Made by a program: the position numbers and the translations under genes
NCBI GenBank assembly: GCA_903813345.2
Contig: CAIIXF020000007.1
Span: 29,001,564 to 29,065,563, forward strand
Length of the DNA stretch: 64,000 nucleotides
Direction: 5' to 3'
Source of the DNA: Owenia fusiformis
Taxonomy: Eukaryota; Annelida; Polychaeta; Sabellida; Oweniidae
Shown here: piece after piece, positions 1-10,952 of the stretch
Numbering within the stretch: the first letter of the stretch is position 1
Layout of the letters: every line of letters begins with the position of its first letter
The notes under the pieces: generated by a model
Database searches by the model: none
What the model was told of the DNA's origin: nothing
The model's input: only the letters and a program-made list of their open reading frames with translations

Positions 1-301
1 TCACTTTGTCGTTAATCTTCTTGGCACTCGTGTTAGGTTTTACAGTTGTAGTGCTCGTTAAAATCCGCGTTATGAATTTTTCATTCAGGCTGTTTTGCAT
101 GTAGAAGCTGTCTAAAATATCAGGGCTGTCATCAGTCTCTCTTATGCTAACATCATAATTGTCCTGGAATATGTTGTTATTTTGAAGAATGGATCGGTCA
201 TCCTGCAACCACTCGATAGCGGCCAGGGACCACAATCCTAGATATACCCACGCTGTCACCACTATACAGACCAGCGATTTTAGCCTTTTACGACGGATCA
301 T
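1..301 (-). CDS. N-terminal exon of a type II (signal-anchor) membrane protein, partial
   Basis: An open frame of 100 codons reads leftward from an ATG at 301-299 and is still open at the window edge. The protein starts MIRRKRLKSLVCIVVTAWVY. Residues 1-8 are strongly basic and are followed by one hydrophobic segment (about residues 9-29) and then a polar stem rich in D, N, S and T. This is the layout of a type II Golgi or ER membrane protein, such as many glycosyltransferases. The ATG has A at -3, and an in-frame TAA lies upstream near 375 with no other Met between, which supports this start. G+C and codon use are more balanced than in the flanking DNA. The catalytic domain would lie outside the window, so the family (for example a GalNAc-transferase) is a guess. 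No splice donor is visible before the edge. Confidence 0.6.
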   Translation of the reverse strand, partial: MIRRKRLKSLVCIVVTAWVYLGLWSLAAIEWLQDDRSILQNNNIFQDNYDVSIRETDDSPDILDSFYMQNSLNEKFITRILTSTTTVKPNTSAKKINDKV

Positions 302-2370
302 TGTTTTTGTACTATTGTTGATTCTCCCTATACGAATCTCATAGTCCCATCCTCTTTGCACGGGTGATTAGCGCTGAAACGATAGAATTGCCAATCAAAT
401 TTTCTACTGTCTATGATTTTAGAAACTTCATTTCCTGCATTAAAATAATGATAACAAAATTATCGAGGGAATATCAACATCTGTGCATTATCTTGGCATT
501 TTCCGTTCTACAATAGGTGGGATTAATTCAATGTATGATCAATCATTTGTGTTAATTCTTTATTCCAAAAACTTACCTTTTTAATACCGCTGACATAGGC
601 TTCAATATATTGCATGTATTGCCATCTTGTACGTTAATTTTTGTTACCAGCATCTTTATATAATGTTGCTCATAAACTTTCCATAGCATATCCTATCTTA
701 ACCATCGTATTGTTTTAACTAACTTCGCACAGCTATGCGCTCGGTTTATTGGTAAAAGTGTCCACAAAAATATGTTACATTAAATAACTTGCCAGTAATT
801 GTCCCGCCGATACAGTTTATTTTTGATATTTACAGTCCAGTTGCGAGAATAGTATATATCTTGAGCTGGCCGTGTGCCATTTACTTTTTGCCATCCGCTG
901 AGCACGATTGCATTTACTATGAACGCCTATGGTAATTATGCACATATATTTATTAAGTGCAGGTGAATTCAGAGTTACGGTTTCATCCACTTCCAATGTC
1001 TAGCTGAAAATGAACTAACTAATTTAGATATGTTTTCAAAGATTGCCAATAGCGATATAGTTTAACATAACTGACAATTTCTATCATTATGTTCATTAAA
1101 TTAGTGTGTCATTACGATTTATTAATTGCATAGATTGTAATTGAGTTTTTACCTATAGAGATAAGGTACAAGGTATATAATTTGTATTGACAAAATTATT
1201 GGGCTTGCCTATGTCCTCAGCAAATACTTCAGTATCACCAGTTGTATGTTTGTTTTAAGGGTTTTCGTTTTAATGTCACTAATTATACGCAACTTTTGTT
1301 GATTACATCAGTTTTAGTTTTCCTTTGCGTGCACTATGTGATAGTTTTCAAAGTTCGTCGGTAGTATACGTTAAAATGTCTCTTGTGTATTTTTATTGAT
1401 ATTTCATTGATCCGAATATATCATTGATATTGGTTTTAGACATCGTATATGTTTAAGGCTATCATTTGCATTCGTCAGACTTCACTCCTTAAAAGGGAGC
1501 TTCGTCTTCTTATTATAAAATATCATTCTATTTGACTTCACAGGTTGTATTATTCAACCCACGGTGTTTTCAAATCGAGCTCTCTTCAAGGAACTATTTC
1601 CATGGTTTCTTTAGTCGCCTAAGTCACAGATATGAAGTGCAATTTGTTACAGAGGCCAAGTTCATCAGCCGTCAGGTAGTTGAAAATATGCGTCCAAAAA
1701 TATCAAAATGCGAAACATCGCCTTTCTTCTGATAAAATAGTTTCAAAGTTACATGATCGTTTTCAGCTTTCTTTGTACACTGCATGACTGCCTACTTTCC
1801 ATTACAATCAACAGAAATGCATAATTGTATGAAAATGATGGACTTGAAGATGACGAAAAAACGCTAAAAATTCCATTGGGTTGCTTTGGTTGACCTATTC
1901 TGACCCCACTCGACCTACTTTTGGAAATGAATATACATTCAAATAGACGGTGCCGGGGGTCAACTAAATTTATGGAAATGGCTTAGGGTTATGGTATAGG
2001 TTCATATATGTGACATTTCATACTTTACTTTAAATAATTTCGCTATATTTCGGGTATTATGAAATACTGTAGTTAAACACCATAAAGGTGTGATTTAATC
2101 AGCTAATGAATGGCGGATAAATACACCGAGGGTCGTTTGGTAAAATAACAGGCCACAATATAAGTGGTTTAACCATTGCATGGGGCTTTTAAACAAACAA
2201 AAGACTGTCACGCAAAATGAAAATCCAACATCAGTAAAAACTCCGCGGGTCAAAGTAACCAATTTCAATCAAACATCGATTTTTAACTATTGCCAAAGGT
2301 AATCGAAAGCCTATGTATATATTGATGAAAATATAAAATGGCAAGATCTGAAGATATCACAATCGAAAAA
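302..2370. other. Non-coding AT-rich DNA, upstream of the left-edge gene
   Basis: Unique-looking AT-rich sequence. It would hold the 5' UTR and promoter of the minus-strand exon ending at 301, but I see no convincing TATA box or CpG-rich stretch. The short open frames here (for example 1532-1732) lack an ATG start and any recognisable motif, so I see no gene. Confidence 0.5.
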
Positions 2371-2460
2371 ACAATACCAATACCAATACCAATTTTATTC
2401 ATAGTGAAGTCATAGCAATACATGTTGAAACACACATTTACCCTGTGTGAGAGGTTATCA
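2371..2460 (-). repeat. Retroposon 3' tail with short (AATACC)n run
   Basis: A short run of AATACC units (2374-2392) is followed by a stretch ending in GCAATACATGTTGA. The stretch at about 6330-6360 shares the same core (TGAAG-CAT-CAATACATGTTGA, one or two changes). On the minus strand both read as the end of an interspersed element followed by a simple-repeat or A-rich tail. This suggests 3' ends of a LINE or SINE. No coding part is present here. Confidence 0.35.
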
Positions 2461-3454
2461 TACCTGCGTAGTCAAGAAGTGGGAGGGGAAGTCAGAGGGA
2501 CTTGTGGCTAGACTACCATATTTCTGATAGTTTTGCATGGACCGTTTTCTCTTTGTGATTATTTTGATTATTACATTTAGTTATTCATATTTCAAAATAT
2601 ACTCTTATGCTGACTTCCTCACACTGATAAGTTTGTTATGCTTGAGTTCAAAGGCAGCGACGGCGTTTATACACTCAACTTCATAAGTTTGGAAACGGGG
2701 AGTTTTCTTCGGATACCATATTACCAAAGTCTGTAAAGATGCAGAATTGAACACAATTGATTGTGCGGCCATCGAGCGGAATCCCCATTAGTTGACAAGT
2801 GTCAACACGTGCTTTGAATCAGGCAGCCAATCAGATTCATGATAAAAAATTTAAAGACCAATCAGAGGATTTCCACTGTTTATTCAAACTTCAGATCTTA
2901 TTAATTTCGACGAAAATAATTCGATTGTTCTGTACAAACGCAAAATTAGCACAAACAGCGGCAGATTTGGTACTTCTTTGTTGGTGAGTAGATAGGTAAA
3001 TATGTGATACCACTCAACATGCAAAAAAACTCCAGGACGGTTCTTAATTGTGCTTTCCTATCGCAATATCCTTTAATGTTTGTGTCTGTTCCTTAATTGC
3101 AATATTTCGGAAATTTATGACAAAGACGATTGTTATAAATCACCAAACACAAACAAATTTCTTAATGAGTCATCTAAAAGGAGACTTCCATTTGCCAAAC
3201 ATACAGAGGGGAGTGTACATATGATACGGTATAGCACAAAGCAGGCTGTTACGCGTATCTATCATATGCATCTACCACTGGAAAATACATCTACTTGACT
3301 TTTATGGAAATACATAGTCATTTCAAATGATAATAATCTTGATAAAAAATAACAATAGTTGTAATGAATATGAATAAGACAATCATGTTTTGTGCTGGCG
3401 GTAATGACTAATGATCAATTTTCACATCAGCTTTGAAGCTGGTGGATGCTACAT
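2461..3454. other. Unrecognised non-coding DNA
   Basis: AT-rich sequence without a recognisable gene. Open frames at 2799-2987 and 3080-3298 have non-ATG or unsupported starts and no family resemblance. AACCAATCAG-like motifs around 2825-2865 (CCAATCAGA twice) look like CCAAT boxes, but nothing downstream supports a promoter. Confidence 0.4.
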
Positions 3455-3871
3455 ATAGTCTTGCTTCAAGACCACACTCTTAAAAATGAATTACTTGAGT
3501 ATTTCCCAAGTATAAAAATTACTTAAAGTTAAATACTTAGTTTTACTTCATTTTACTTAGGTTTAACTTATATTGTCATTTTGAGTTCTGTCATTGCTTA
3601 ACTATGTAAATGAGTATTACAATTACTACAGTAAGTATTTCAATTTCTCTCCTTGCATTAGTAAATTCACCATAATTGAATTACTTAAAAATTACTTAAA
3701 AATTATTCAGTAGTTCAAGATTATTTAAGTAATTTTTGACTTAAAATGAGTAGTACAATTTCTCAATATAAGGAAATCCAAGTAATAATTTTTAAGAGTG
3801 CATGGACGATCTTCTCTATCAACTGTGTTGTTTAGAAGAGAGACAGGTCTCCAGTATTGAAGCAAGACTAT
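3455..3871. mobile_element. Small TIR element (MITE-like), interrupted by a second MITE
   Basis: A perfect 15 bp inverted repeat, ATAGTCTTGCTTCAA at 3455-3469 and its complement at 3857-3871, bounds a 417 bp non-coding element. Most of the interior is a second inverted-repeat element (3475-3800), so the outer element would be only about 90 bp without it. I see no clear target-site duplication, so the superfamily is not assigned. Confidence 0.5.
3475..3800. mobile_element. MITE with CACTCTTAAAAAT inverted ends, inserted in another MITE
   Basis: The ends CACTCTTAAAAAT (3475 onward) and its complement (ending at 3800) form inverted repeats of about 23 bp with a few mismatches. The 326 bp interior is non-coding and full of degenerate AATTACTTAA-type repeats in both orientations. 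It lies just inside the left arm of the 3455-3871 element, so it inserted after that element. Confidence 0.5.
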
Positions 3872-4147
3872 TGCTCTGTATTACATAAGTGCATTTAATA
3901 GTAATTAAATGAATTATAGGCTAATTATTCGATTCCATCCTTTTAAGCTATATTTAATATTATATAATATGTGCTAGTATGTGCAGCTATTACAGGGTGT
4001 CCAAAAAAGGACCATGAGAAAGTTGAATAACTCGATCAATTTTGCATATTTTGCCTTGAAATTTAAGAATTATTTAATTCATTTAATGTGAATTTTGTTC
4101 TGAAAGTTTGATGATAATCTGTCAATTGTGTCAAAAACTACAGTCCT

Positions 4148-4283
4148 TTACAAAACATGCTCAAAGTGGGCACTTCTCTCTATGCACAAACGGATCCTAC
4201 GAACAAAGTTGTTAATATAAGGGTCACCTTCGAACCAAAAGGGACTGATGATTCCATGTTTCCTCATTGCCACCCAGGGAGTG
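4148..4283 (-). pseudogene. Mariner-type transposase remnant, left arm
   Basis: On the minus strand this stretch encodes a run containing WVAMRKHGIISPFWFEGD. This resembles the conserved W-G-I-G-P-F-F-F-E block downstream of the first catalytic Asp in IS630/Tc1/mariner transposases. It then jumps directly to a C-terminal block, YINNFVRRIRLCIERSAHFE, and ends at a TAA (complement of 4148-4150). The region between, including the second catalytic Asp and the third acidic residue, is deleted. The C-terminal block is the outward-reading counterpart of the right arm. Confidence 0.5.
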
Positions 4284-4284
4284 C

Positions 4285-4470
4285 ATTGTTCAGAATGCAA
4301 TGGATGCTGCAACACTTCACCAGGAGGATGTAAGCCCCAGTAGCAATTGTTTTTGGAACAAACTTGTCCATTCAGAAAGACATGTGTGTAGGAGGATCAT
4401 CAACAGCTTTGTTCGCCGGACTGAATTGTGCATAGAGATGAGATTTGCACATTTGGGGCATGTTTTGTAA
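4285..4470 (+). pseudogene. Mariner-type transposase remnant, right arm
   Basis: This plus-strand frame ends at TAA 4468-4470 and has the C-terminal block CRRIINSFVRRTELCIEMRF, closely matching the left-arm remnant. Upstream, DAATLH resembles the Q-D-G-A-x-x-H motif around the second catalytic Asp. A frameshift separates it from a preceding RMQ, and the segment between the two blocks is deleted. It is a non-functional fragment, useful for identifying the family. Confidence 0.5.
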
Positions 4471-4662
4471 GGAGCTGTAGTTTTTTACTCAATTGGTAGA
4501 TTATTATCAAACTTTCAAAACAAAATTCACATTAAATGAACTAAATAATTCTGAAATTTCAAGGCAAAATATGCAAAATTGACAGTTATTCAACTTTCTT
4601 ACGGTCCTGTTTTGTGGACACCCTGTAAATTAACATACCGGAATAACTGGGAAATCTGGGAA

Positions 4663-5274
4663 ATATATCGGGTGTCCCAAAAAATGAGACACTTTTTGAC
4701 AAGTATTTTCTCGGCAAAAGATGAACAAAATATTTTGAAAATTTGTACAAAGTAGCCCAGGAGTATCGTTAGCAAGGTACAGAAATATGAAAAAGATCAG
4801 TTCAAGATAGCATGTCAAAATGCTAAGTAGGCATGACACACAGACAAGCTTTTTTCACTTATTTACAAATGCTATCACCTGATAGCTGGTACAAACACTA
4901 TAGAGGTCTTATCGCAGAGCTCCGGTGTAAAAGGGTAGGAGGTCCTCTCAAATTATGGTCCTACTCTCCATTGATTTATATGGTGACCTAAATACAACTC
5001 TTTCCCTTATTATCTTATACACAATCAGGGCCAATAAGGGCCGTTTAGAAAGGGGACCATAATCCCAAGGGGACCATAATTTCTTTGATTTTGACATGTT
5101 ATTTTGAATTTCTTATTTCTCGCAGAATATTTGCTTGATCGTTTTTATATTTTTTTACAACTCTCTATTGATACTCTCAGGCTAATTTGTACCTATTCTC
5201 AGTGAATTTGGTTAATCAATTGCCGAGAAAATACTTGGCAAAAAGTGTCTCATTTTTTGGGACACCCGATATAT
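4663..5274. mobile_element. TIR element with ATATATCGGGTGTCCC ends
   Basis: The ends at 4663 and 5274 are inverted repeats (ATATATCGGGTGTCCC, then an AAAAAATGAGACACTTTTT stretch). They match almost perfectly for about 55 bp and more loosely for about 190 bp. The GGGTGTCC core resembles the neighbouring mariner-like element, and the palindromic ATATAT ends could hide a TA duplication. The 612 bp contain no recognisable transposase. It begins only 38 bp after the 3993-4625 element ends. Confidence 0.6.
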
Positions 5275-6252
5275 CAGTGAATATGTCCAGTGATTATCGA
5301 GTTATTTATGAAGACATTCAACAAGTCAACAAGAAAATTGATTTAACACAAGACAATTTTCTATTCTTAAGGTCATGTCTAAGAAACATGCGAGATAAAT
5401 TGATTACTTTTCAAAGTGTGATTACAATGAACTATTTTATTTTGCTACTCATTACATCTACATTATTTTAGTTAAATTACTTAGAATTGAAACTCATGTC
5501 CAATTACAATTTAGTAAAAAAATCAACAATATAAACAACATATAACAGAATTTACTTGCGTGGTTATTACACTTCATTTGATTTCGTAAGTACAGATGTT
5601 GTACTACAAAGTATTTAAAGGGATCATTAATTTATTGTTTTCTCAAAATATTTCTTTGCCAAAATCATGGGAAGATTTCATCTAAACAACCTTAAAACAT
5701 TTGACCTCATCTGTACTGTGAACTAACCATTTGTGATCATTGTTATCAGTTATTTTATCTCCATCAGTTAAAATTATAAATTATGCAGATAAGAATGTCT
5801 TGTTAATTTAAGTGAAAATATACCTATTGTGTTTATGCAAATATATGATAACTAACTTGTCGCTTTTGCAATACAATATATTGTGGGTTGGTCCTAAGGG
5901 TGTATCGATTATTTGAAATGTCAGCTGTCTGCACCATACGCGGCCTGTGGTCTAGGTCACGCTTGGAGTATCACTATTTGGCTGGCTTCGAAAATAATTC
6001 ATCAGTTAGGCAACAACAAAACCCCATTGGATAGCATGGTAAAATATGTAAGCGCAAAAATGCCAATAGGAAAGTACCAAAATTCAAAACAGAATACAGC
6101 AAGAAAAGAAAAACATCTACGACAAGACCGTTCATGAGGAAAACAAATCCCAACTATCCCAAATGACAATGCAACGTGAAAAGAAACAGCGTCTCATACC
6201 CAACTCCCCCACTATTCAAGTAGCAATATCACAATCCGATACTATAACACCA
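5275..6252. other. Unrecognised non-coding DNA
   Basis: AT-rich sequence. The open frame at 5187-5471 begins inside the 4663-5274 element and has no family resemblance. The frame at 5913-6137 (Lys/Gln-rich end) may be an eroded upstream part of the pseudogene at 6411, but I could not show this. Confidence 0.35.
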
Positions 6253-6363
6253 AGGGACATTTTTTTTATTATTCTTTATTCAATTTTAGTACATACAAAT
6301 TACACATGTAGTGACTGGACATTTCATTCATACTGAAGCCATTACAATACATGTTGAGGAATA
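6253..6363 (-). repeat. Second retroposon 3' tail
   Basis: On the minus strand this stretch ends with an A-rich run, GAATAATAAAAAAAATG, after an ATTGAATAAAG motif. It shares the TCAACATGTATTG-ATGGCTTCA core with the tail at 2371-2460. It therefore looks like another 3' end of the same interspersed element family, inserted just upstream of the pseudogene that follows. Confidence 0.3.
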
Positions 6364-6410
6364 AATCTAAAATTGATAGCCAATATTCATAACATAAAAA
6401 ATAGTTGTAG

Positions 6411-7295
6411 ATGGTAGAACCTGTTGATGTCTATCTTAATTTTGTTTCTCAATTTCTGCGTATAGCTTACAATGGAAATACAGTTGAGGTACATTCACAC
6501 AAGATTTGTAGAGAAGTTCTCAAATGTACACATTTGGAAGCAGATACCCAATTAATCACCCAAATGATTAATTTAGATAACTGTCTTGAGCAAGCTGGCA
6601 AACAAATCAGATTCATTCTACATACACAGGACACAGATGTATTTGTATTGGCACTGCACCATTTTGTCAATTTTAAAAATACGAAAGAAGTGTGGATTTA
6701 TCTTGGTGTTGTAACAAAAATAACAGACTAACGCAGGTTTTTCCCAGTCCACAAAGCAGTAGATACTCTTGGTGCAGATGTGTGTAACATACTACCGATG
6801 TTACATGCACTTACTGGATGTGATACCACGTCTAGCTTCTTTGGTATTGGAAAATCCAAGGCAATAACTAAAGTCCTGAAGAATCCCAATGATTTCATAG
6901 GTTTGGCAAGTCTAGCCTTATCCAATAAAAAGAAGGCAATTAAAGAATCCACCAAGGTAGTTAAAAACCTATATGGTGTTGATTCTAACGGGGGCAATCT
7001 AAACAAGATCAGAGCAAGTATGGTGAGAACCAATCCCTCGGTAAAATAAAAAATACCTTCATCTGAGCAGGCTTTGACCGAACATGTACTCAGAGCAATG
7101 TATCAGTCAAAAATCTGGACAGATGCAAATATCTCAGAACCAGTGGCAGTAGATCCAACAAAGTATGTTTGGGTACTTGACAACAGCATTCTCCAACCCG
7201 TCTATTTTTGTGGAAAGTCAGCTACAGAAGTGCAAGGAAGTATGGGCTGCTCAACAATATGCAGATGTGCATGTGATGGATGCGATAATGTTTGA
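6411..7295 (+). pseudogene. FEN1/XPG-like (PIN-fold) repetitive-family protein, decayed
   Basis: One reading frame runs through all 885 bases but is broken by in-frame stops at 6729-6731 and 7047-7049. Before the first stop it has HLEADTQL and HTQDTDVFVLALHHF. These resemble the XPG-I acidic motifs of flap nucleases (E-A-D/E-A-Q-L and D-x-D). After it comes LTGCDTTSSFFGIGKSKAI, which resembles the helix-2-turn-helix motif L-G-C-D-Y-x-x-x-I-x-G-I-G-x-x-x-A-L. The C-terminal part has W-x-x...EPV-DP and ends in a CRCACDGC cysteine cluster. I recognise the GCDTTSSFFG signature as one scattered through many invertebrate genomes, usually as uncharacterised or transposon-linked proteins. The nuclease link is inference from motif order. 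The stops and the lack of introns suggest a dead repeat copy. The true 5' end is not visible because a TAG lies directly before the ATG. Confidence 0.55.
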
Positions 7296-10200
7296 AACCT
7301 GCCAATAGAAGACATGCATGGTAGACACATCGCCAAAATTAGGTTGATAGCTAGCAAAATGTTTTATGAAGTGTGCCTTTATGCTCTCATTCATTTCGAT
7401 ATATTTTCGATCAGTCTGAGTTTACATGAGCATGACATAAACTGAACATAGTTGTTCATCAATTTAATTGATAATAAATCAATAAAGTGATATCACAATA
7501 CATATTGATGAAATAACTAACTAGTGGCTGAAATCACATGTAATAATTGAGAGGTGCTCATGTTAGAGAAGTATTTTGATATACAGGTTTAACTATAATT
7601 ATCAAAACGAATTTGAAAATTTGCATGGAATAACTGAAAGCATAGAAATATTACAGTGATTTATCATACAGTTAATGTACTAAAGTACTAAATTATTAAA
7701 TTATTATTATTAAATTATTACTAAAGTACTAAATTATTAATTAATTTATTAATGTACTAAAGTAATAACATTAAAAAATAAATTTGACATCTATTGGAAA
7801 TATGATATACTCTGGAAAACCAAGATACCAATGATGTTGTGACGATATACTCCGTTTACTAATTTCCGCCAAATTGAACTATTTGACATGAAATTTATTT
7901 TTCAATGATATAATACATTTAGCCTGTATGATAATAAAAACATCATGAACTTCACAAGTCGAGGAGTGCTTCGCTTTCTCGTGAATATATCAATATCACC
8001 TCGTAGATAAAAATGATATTCCTCAAAATCATAGGATATCCTATAAATATTATACTCACATCAACAATATCACTGCTGCTTATCACAATAATATTGAAAA
8101 TATTTTCTTGTTCAATACTATGACTGAAGATAAAGAAAATAGTGTGCCTTTATCCTCATCTTTATCCCGGTGCTAATTTAGATCACCATTATGCATGTTA
8201 ACATATATGTCTTATGTAAATAACTAGTATGCAGAAATATGGAAATACATTAATATTGTATGTATACATTTAAAATACAATTTGTTTATTCTTTATAAAC
8301 ATATGATTTATCCTAAAATGGATTTTGAATAAAATTAATAACATAGTTCTAGTACCAATATGATATTATTTAAAAAATATTAACTTCACACGGTAAATGA
8401 ATACATTTTGGTTTTAGTGCATTCTGCCCTCAATTCATTTCACCTAGAAATGCTATTTCTGGACAAGTTACCAATGAGGATACTTTTCATACCCATTTAT
8501 AAGTAGACTTATACACATTTAAAAGCTAATACTCAAATTATTTTTAGCATCAATAATGATATTTAAATAGTAGTTATTCTACAAGTTTATTAATAATTAT
8601 AACTAATATGTTATCATTAATATCTAAAACATCTCAAAATTCTTGAACAGAAGGACCTACTATCAATTATTCAGCTGCAGTTTCGACCCAGAAGGCCTCC
8701 ATCCTGGTAGCATTGACTATTTGGGTATTTTTTCTCGGAAAGTGCTCTTGTGGTGGACAATTGTAGGCGAAAGACCAGGTGCTGCACCACCCCCCCCCCC
8801 GCCCCCCCGTACAAATTTTCATAATTGGTACCATTGGAAAGCTCTTGATAATGCATTTATTCTTTACACCTGGAGGTTCTCATGAATGAAGTACAAAATA
8901 TGTCACTTGGCACTGGATCCATAAGCTCTGATATAGAATAGTTAAAAACAATGGAGCATCATGATTTGCCTCGATAGTCATTCAAGCACAATATCTGAGA
9001 TTGTATTGTCCTACAGCAAACTATATATTTTCCCTTACACATGGAAGTTCTCATAAATTAAGTGTGAAACTTGTCATTTGCAATCTTAAATGTACTGGGT
9101 GATATGTTACCGCTTGCCCAACCTATTTTATTTTATTTTAGATTAGTGTGTAATCAAACTACATACAATGCCTTGTCTTTCAAATAGACGAGGCAATTAC
9201 GCAGATGCGAGTAGGTAGTTACCAGTTTCGCCACCAGGTGGCTGATTCGGGGGAATTAACATGGCAGGGTATTACAAAATTCCCTTAAACTTGAATATGC
9301 ATCAGTTTTAATGGTTCACTTTTCATATTACCTTTATGTATCTGATAGTTATACAAATTAAAATATGTCCAGTAAAAGAAAACATTATCTGCCCAACACA
9401 AGAAGAGATATTTCAATTTTTTTGGTTTTACAACATGGGCTCTATGGGGAATCTCCCCGACCTAGAAGTCACATTTTCAAAGAAAACTAAATTTTCAAAG
9501 TTGATAAACTCTTTTCCAAACCACATTTCTAAATGTAATTTTGCATGTAGATTCCAAATATGACATCAGTTTGACTGAATTGTGAATTTTAATGGCGTAA
9601 ATCAAGATTATTTCTACTCGCATCTAGGATATTGCATTCTGGCAATAATTAAGCAAAGAGTTGGTGCTGATACAAGAACAAAGTCAAGTGAAAATGTGGC
9701 GATTTCTACGTTTTTGTTAAAATACACTGGTGAAAAACGGAGCTCCGGAGACCCCTAAGACAGGTGATAACTGCGCATGCTTCTTAAAATGTATGAAGAC
9801 ATTGTTGTATCATTTCAAAATATTTAATGAACATTAACTACATTCTCAGCAATATATATTGAAAATTTCAAAGATTTTACGTCAAAATCTGATTGGTTTT
9901 ACCAACATATGGGACACCCTGTATTTTGAAATGTGTGGGTTAATGTTTTGCCACGCCCTATACCATGCCCATAATAATGTTTCAAACCATCATTTGGAAT
10001 GTTTACAATTGCATAAATGCTCCAAACAAGTCTCTGAAAATATTTGTAAGCTCCACTTATTAAAACGTTGCAGTTGGTAAAATTACTGCATATGATAATA
10101 TGTCTTTCTTGTAATACAATTTATACCAGGTCTCATCCACGTTTAAAAAGTGACAAATTTATTGATCACAGTATATTACTTTATTTTCCCATTGAGATTT

Positions 10201-10653
10201 AAAGTAAGCCTTTCTGTGAAATGAAATTATGAGTTACGATATCCGTGGATTTGAAAAAAACGATAAAACACAACTGTAAGTCTTTTATGTCTTCTAACAT
10301 CTAATTGAAAGTATTCATACGCATTTCTCCACATAGTCGTTGGCGTAATTACAGTATTGTATATCTATGATATCGCAATTCAATATTTCGACCTTTAGAA
10401 TATCTTCATACAATACGTGATAAGCAAAGTTAAAACATTAAAATGGAAACAAAAACTCTTTGATCACTGCAAAATGATGCAAACAGTGGAAAATTGAAAA
10501 TTGGACAACTATAGGCTAATTCATTTATTTGTCAACTCGCTTTGATTCTGTGAAAATTGGGGAGCCAATCAAAAGTTAAAAAAGTACAACAACCATATAT
10601 TGGTTTTCAACTTATTTTGATGATACTAGTAAATTGCATTTAGTTTTATAATT
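7296..10653. other. Unrecognised non-coding DNA before the array
   Basis: AT-rich sequence with a low-complexity TACTAAAGTACTAAATTATTAA stretch (about 7677-7757) and a C-run broken by a single G (8790-8808). Open frames here are short and carry no family motifs. A GGGACACCCTGTA near 9911-9923 resembles one mariner-like terminus, but I found no partner. The sequence next to the array ends TTTTATAATT. Confidence 0.45.
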
Positions 10654-10952
10654 AGACTCCAGATTGAAAATCTGGAGTCTATTGTTTTTGCCTGTTTTCT
10701 TATTAGACTCCAGATGAAAATCTGGAGTCTATTGCTTTTGCCAGTTTTCTTATTAGACTCCAGATGAAAATCTGGAGTCTATTGCTTTCGTCAGTTTTCT
10801 TTATTATTATTATTATTATTAGACTCCAGATGAAAATCTGGAGTCTATTGCTTTCGTCAGTTTTCTTTATTATTAGACTCCAGATGAAAATCTGGAGTCT
10901 ATTGCTTTTGCCAGTTTTCTTTATTAGACTCCAGATTGAAAATCTGGAGTCT
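10654..10952 (+). repeat. Ladder of six 5' terminal hairpins
   Basis: Six hairpins start at 10654, 10705, 10765, 10821, 10875 and 10926. Each has an 11 bp stem (AGACTCCAGAT/ATCTGGAGTCT) and a 4-5 base loop. Each is followed by ATTGYTTTYG, a C/T-rich linker and TTATT, after which the next hairpin begins. Only the last runs on into a complete body. The other five look like 5' ends whose remainders were displaced downstream by later insertions. Linkers differ (GCCTGTTTTC, GCCAGTTTTC, GTCAGTTTTC), so they are not simply recent tandem copies of one unit. Confidence 0.7.

Larger units (their letters stand above)
3993..4625. mobile_element. Palindromic Tc1/mariner-like derivative with long inverted arms
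   Basis: The ends CAGGGTGTCC and GGACACCCTG are each flanked by TA (3991-3992 and 4626-4627), the target duplication of the IS630/Tc1/mariner superfamily. The two arms are inverted copies of each other for about 200-240 bp with scattered mismatches. Both arms carry the 3' end of a transposase gene, reading outward, so the element looks like two internally deleted copies joined head to head. It cannot encode an active transposase. Confidence 0.7.

Noticed and set aside
9202-9625. 12 bp inverted pair AGATGCGAGTAG (9202-9213) and CTACTCGCATCT (9614-9625) as possible MITE ends
   Set aside because: Similarity does not extend past about 12 bases and there is no target duplication, so chance is plausible.
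9911-9923. GGGACACCCTGTA as a mariner-type terminus
   Set aside because: No matching inverted terminus was found within a few kb on the left, so only a lone motif.
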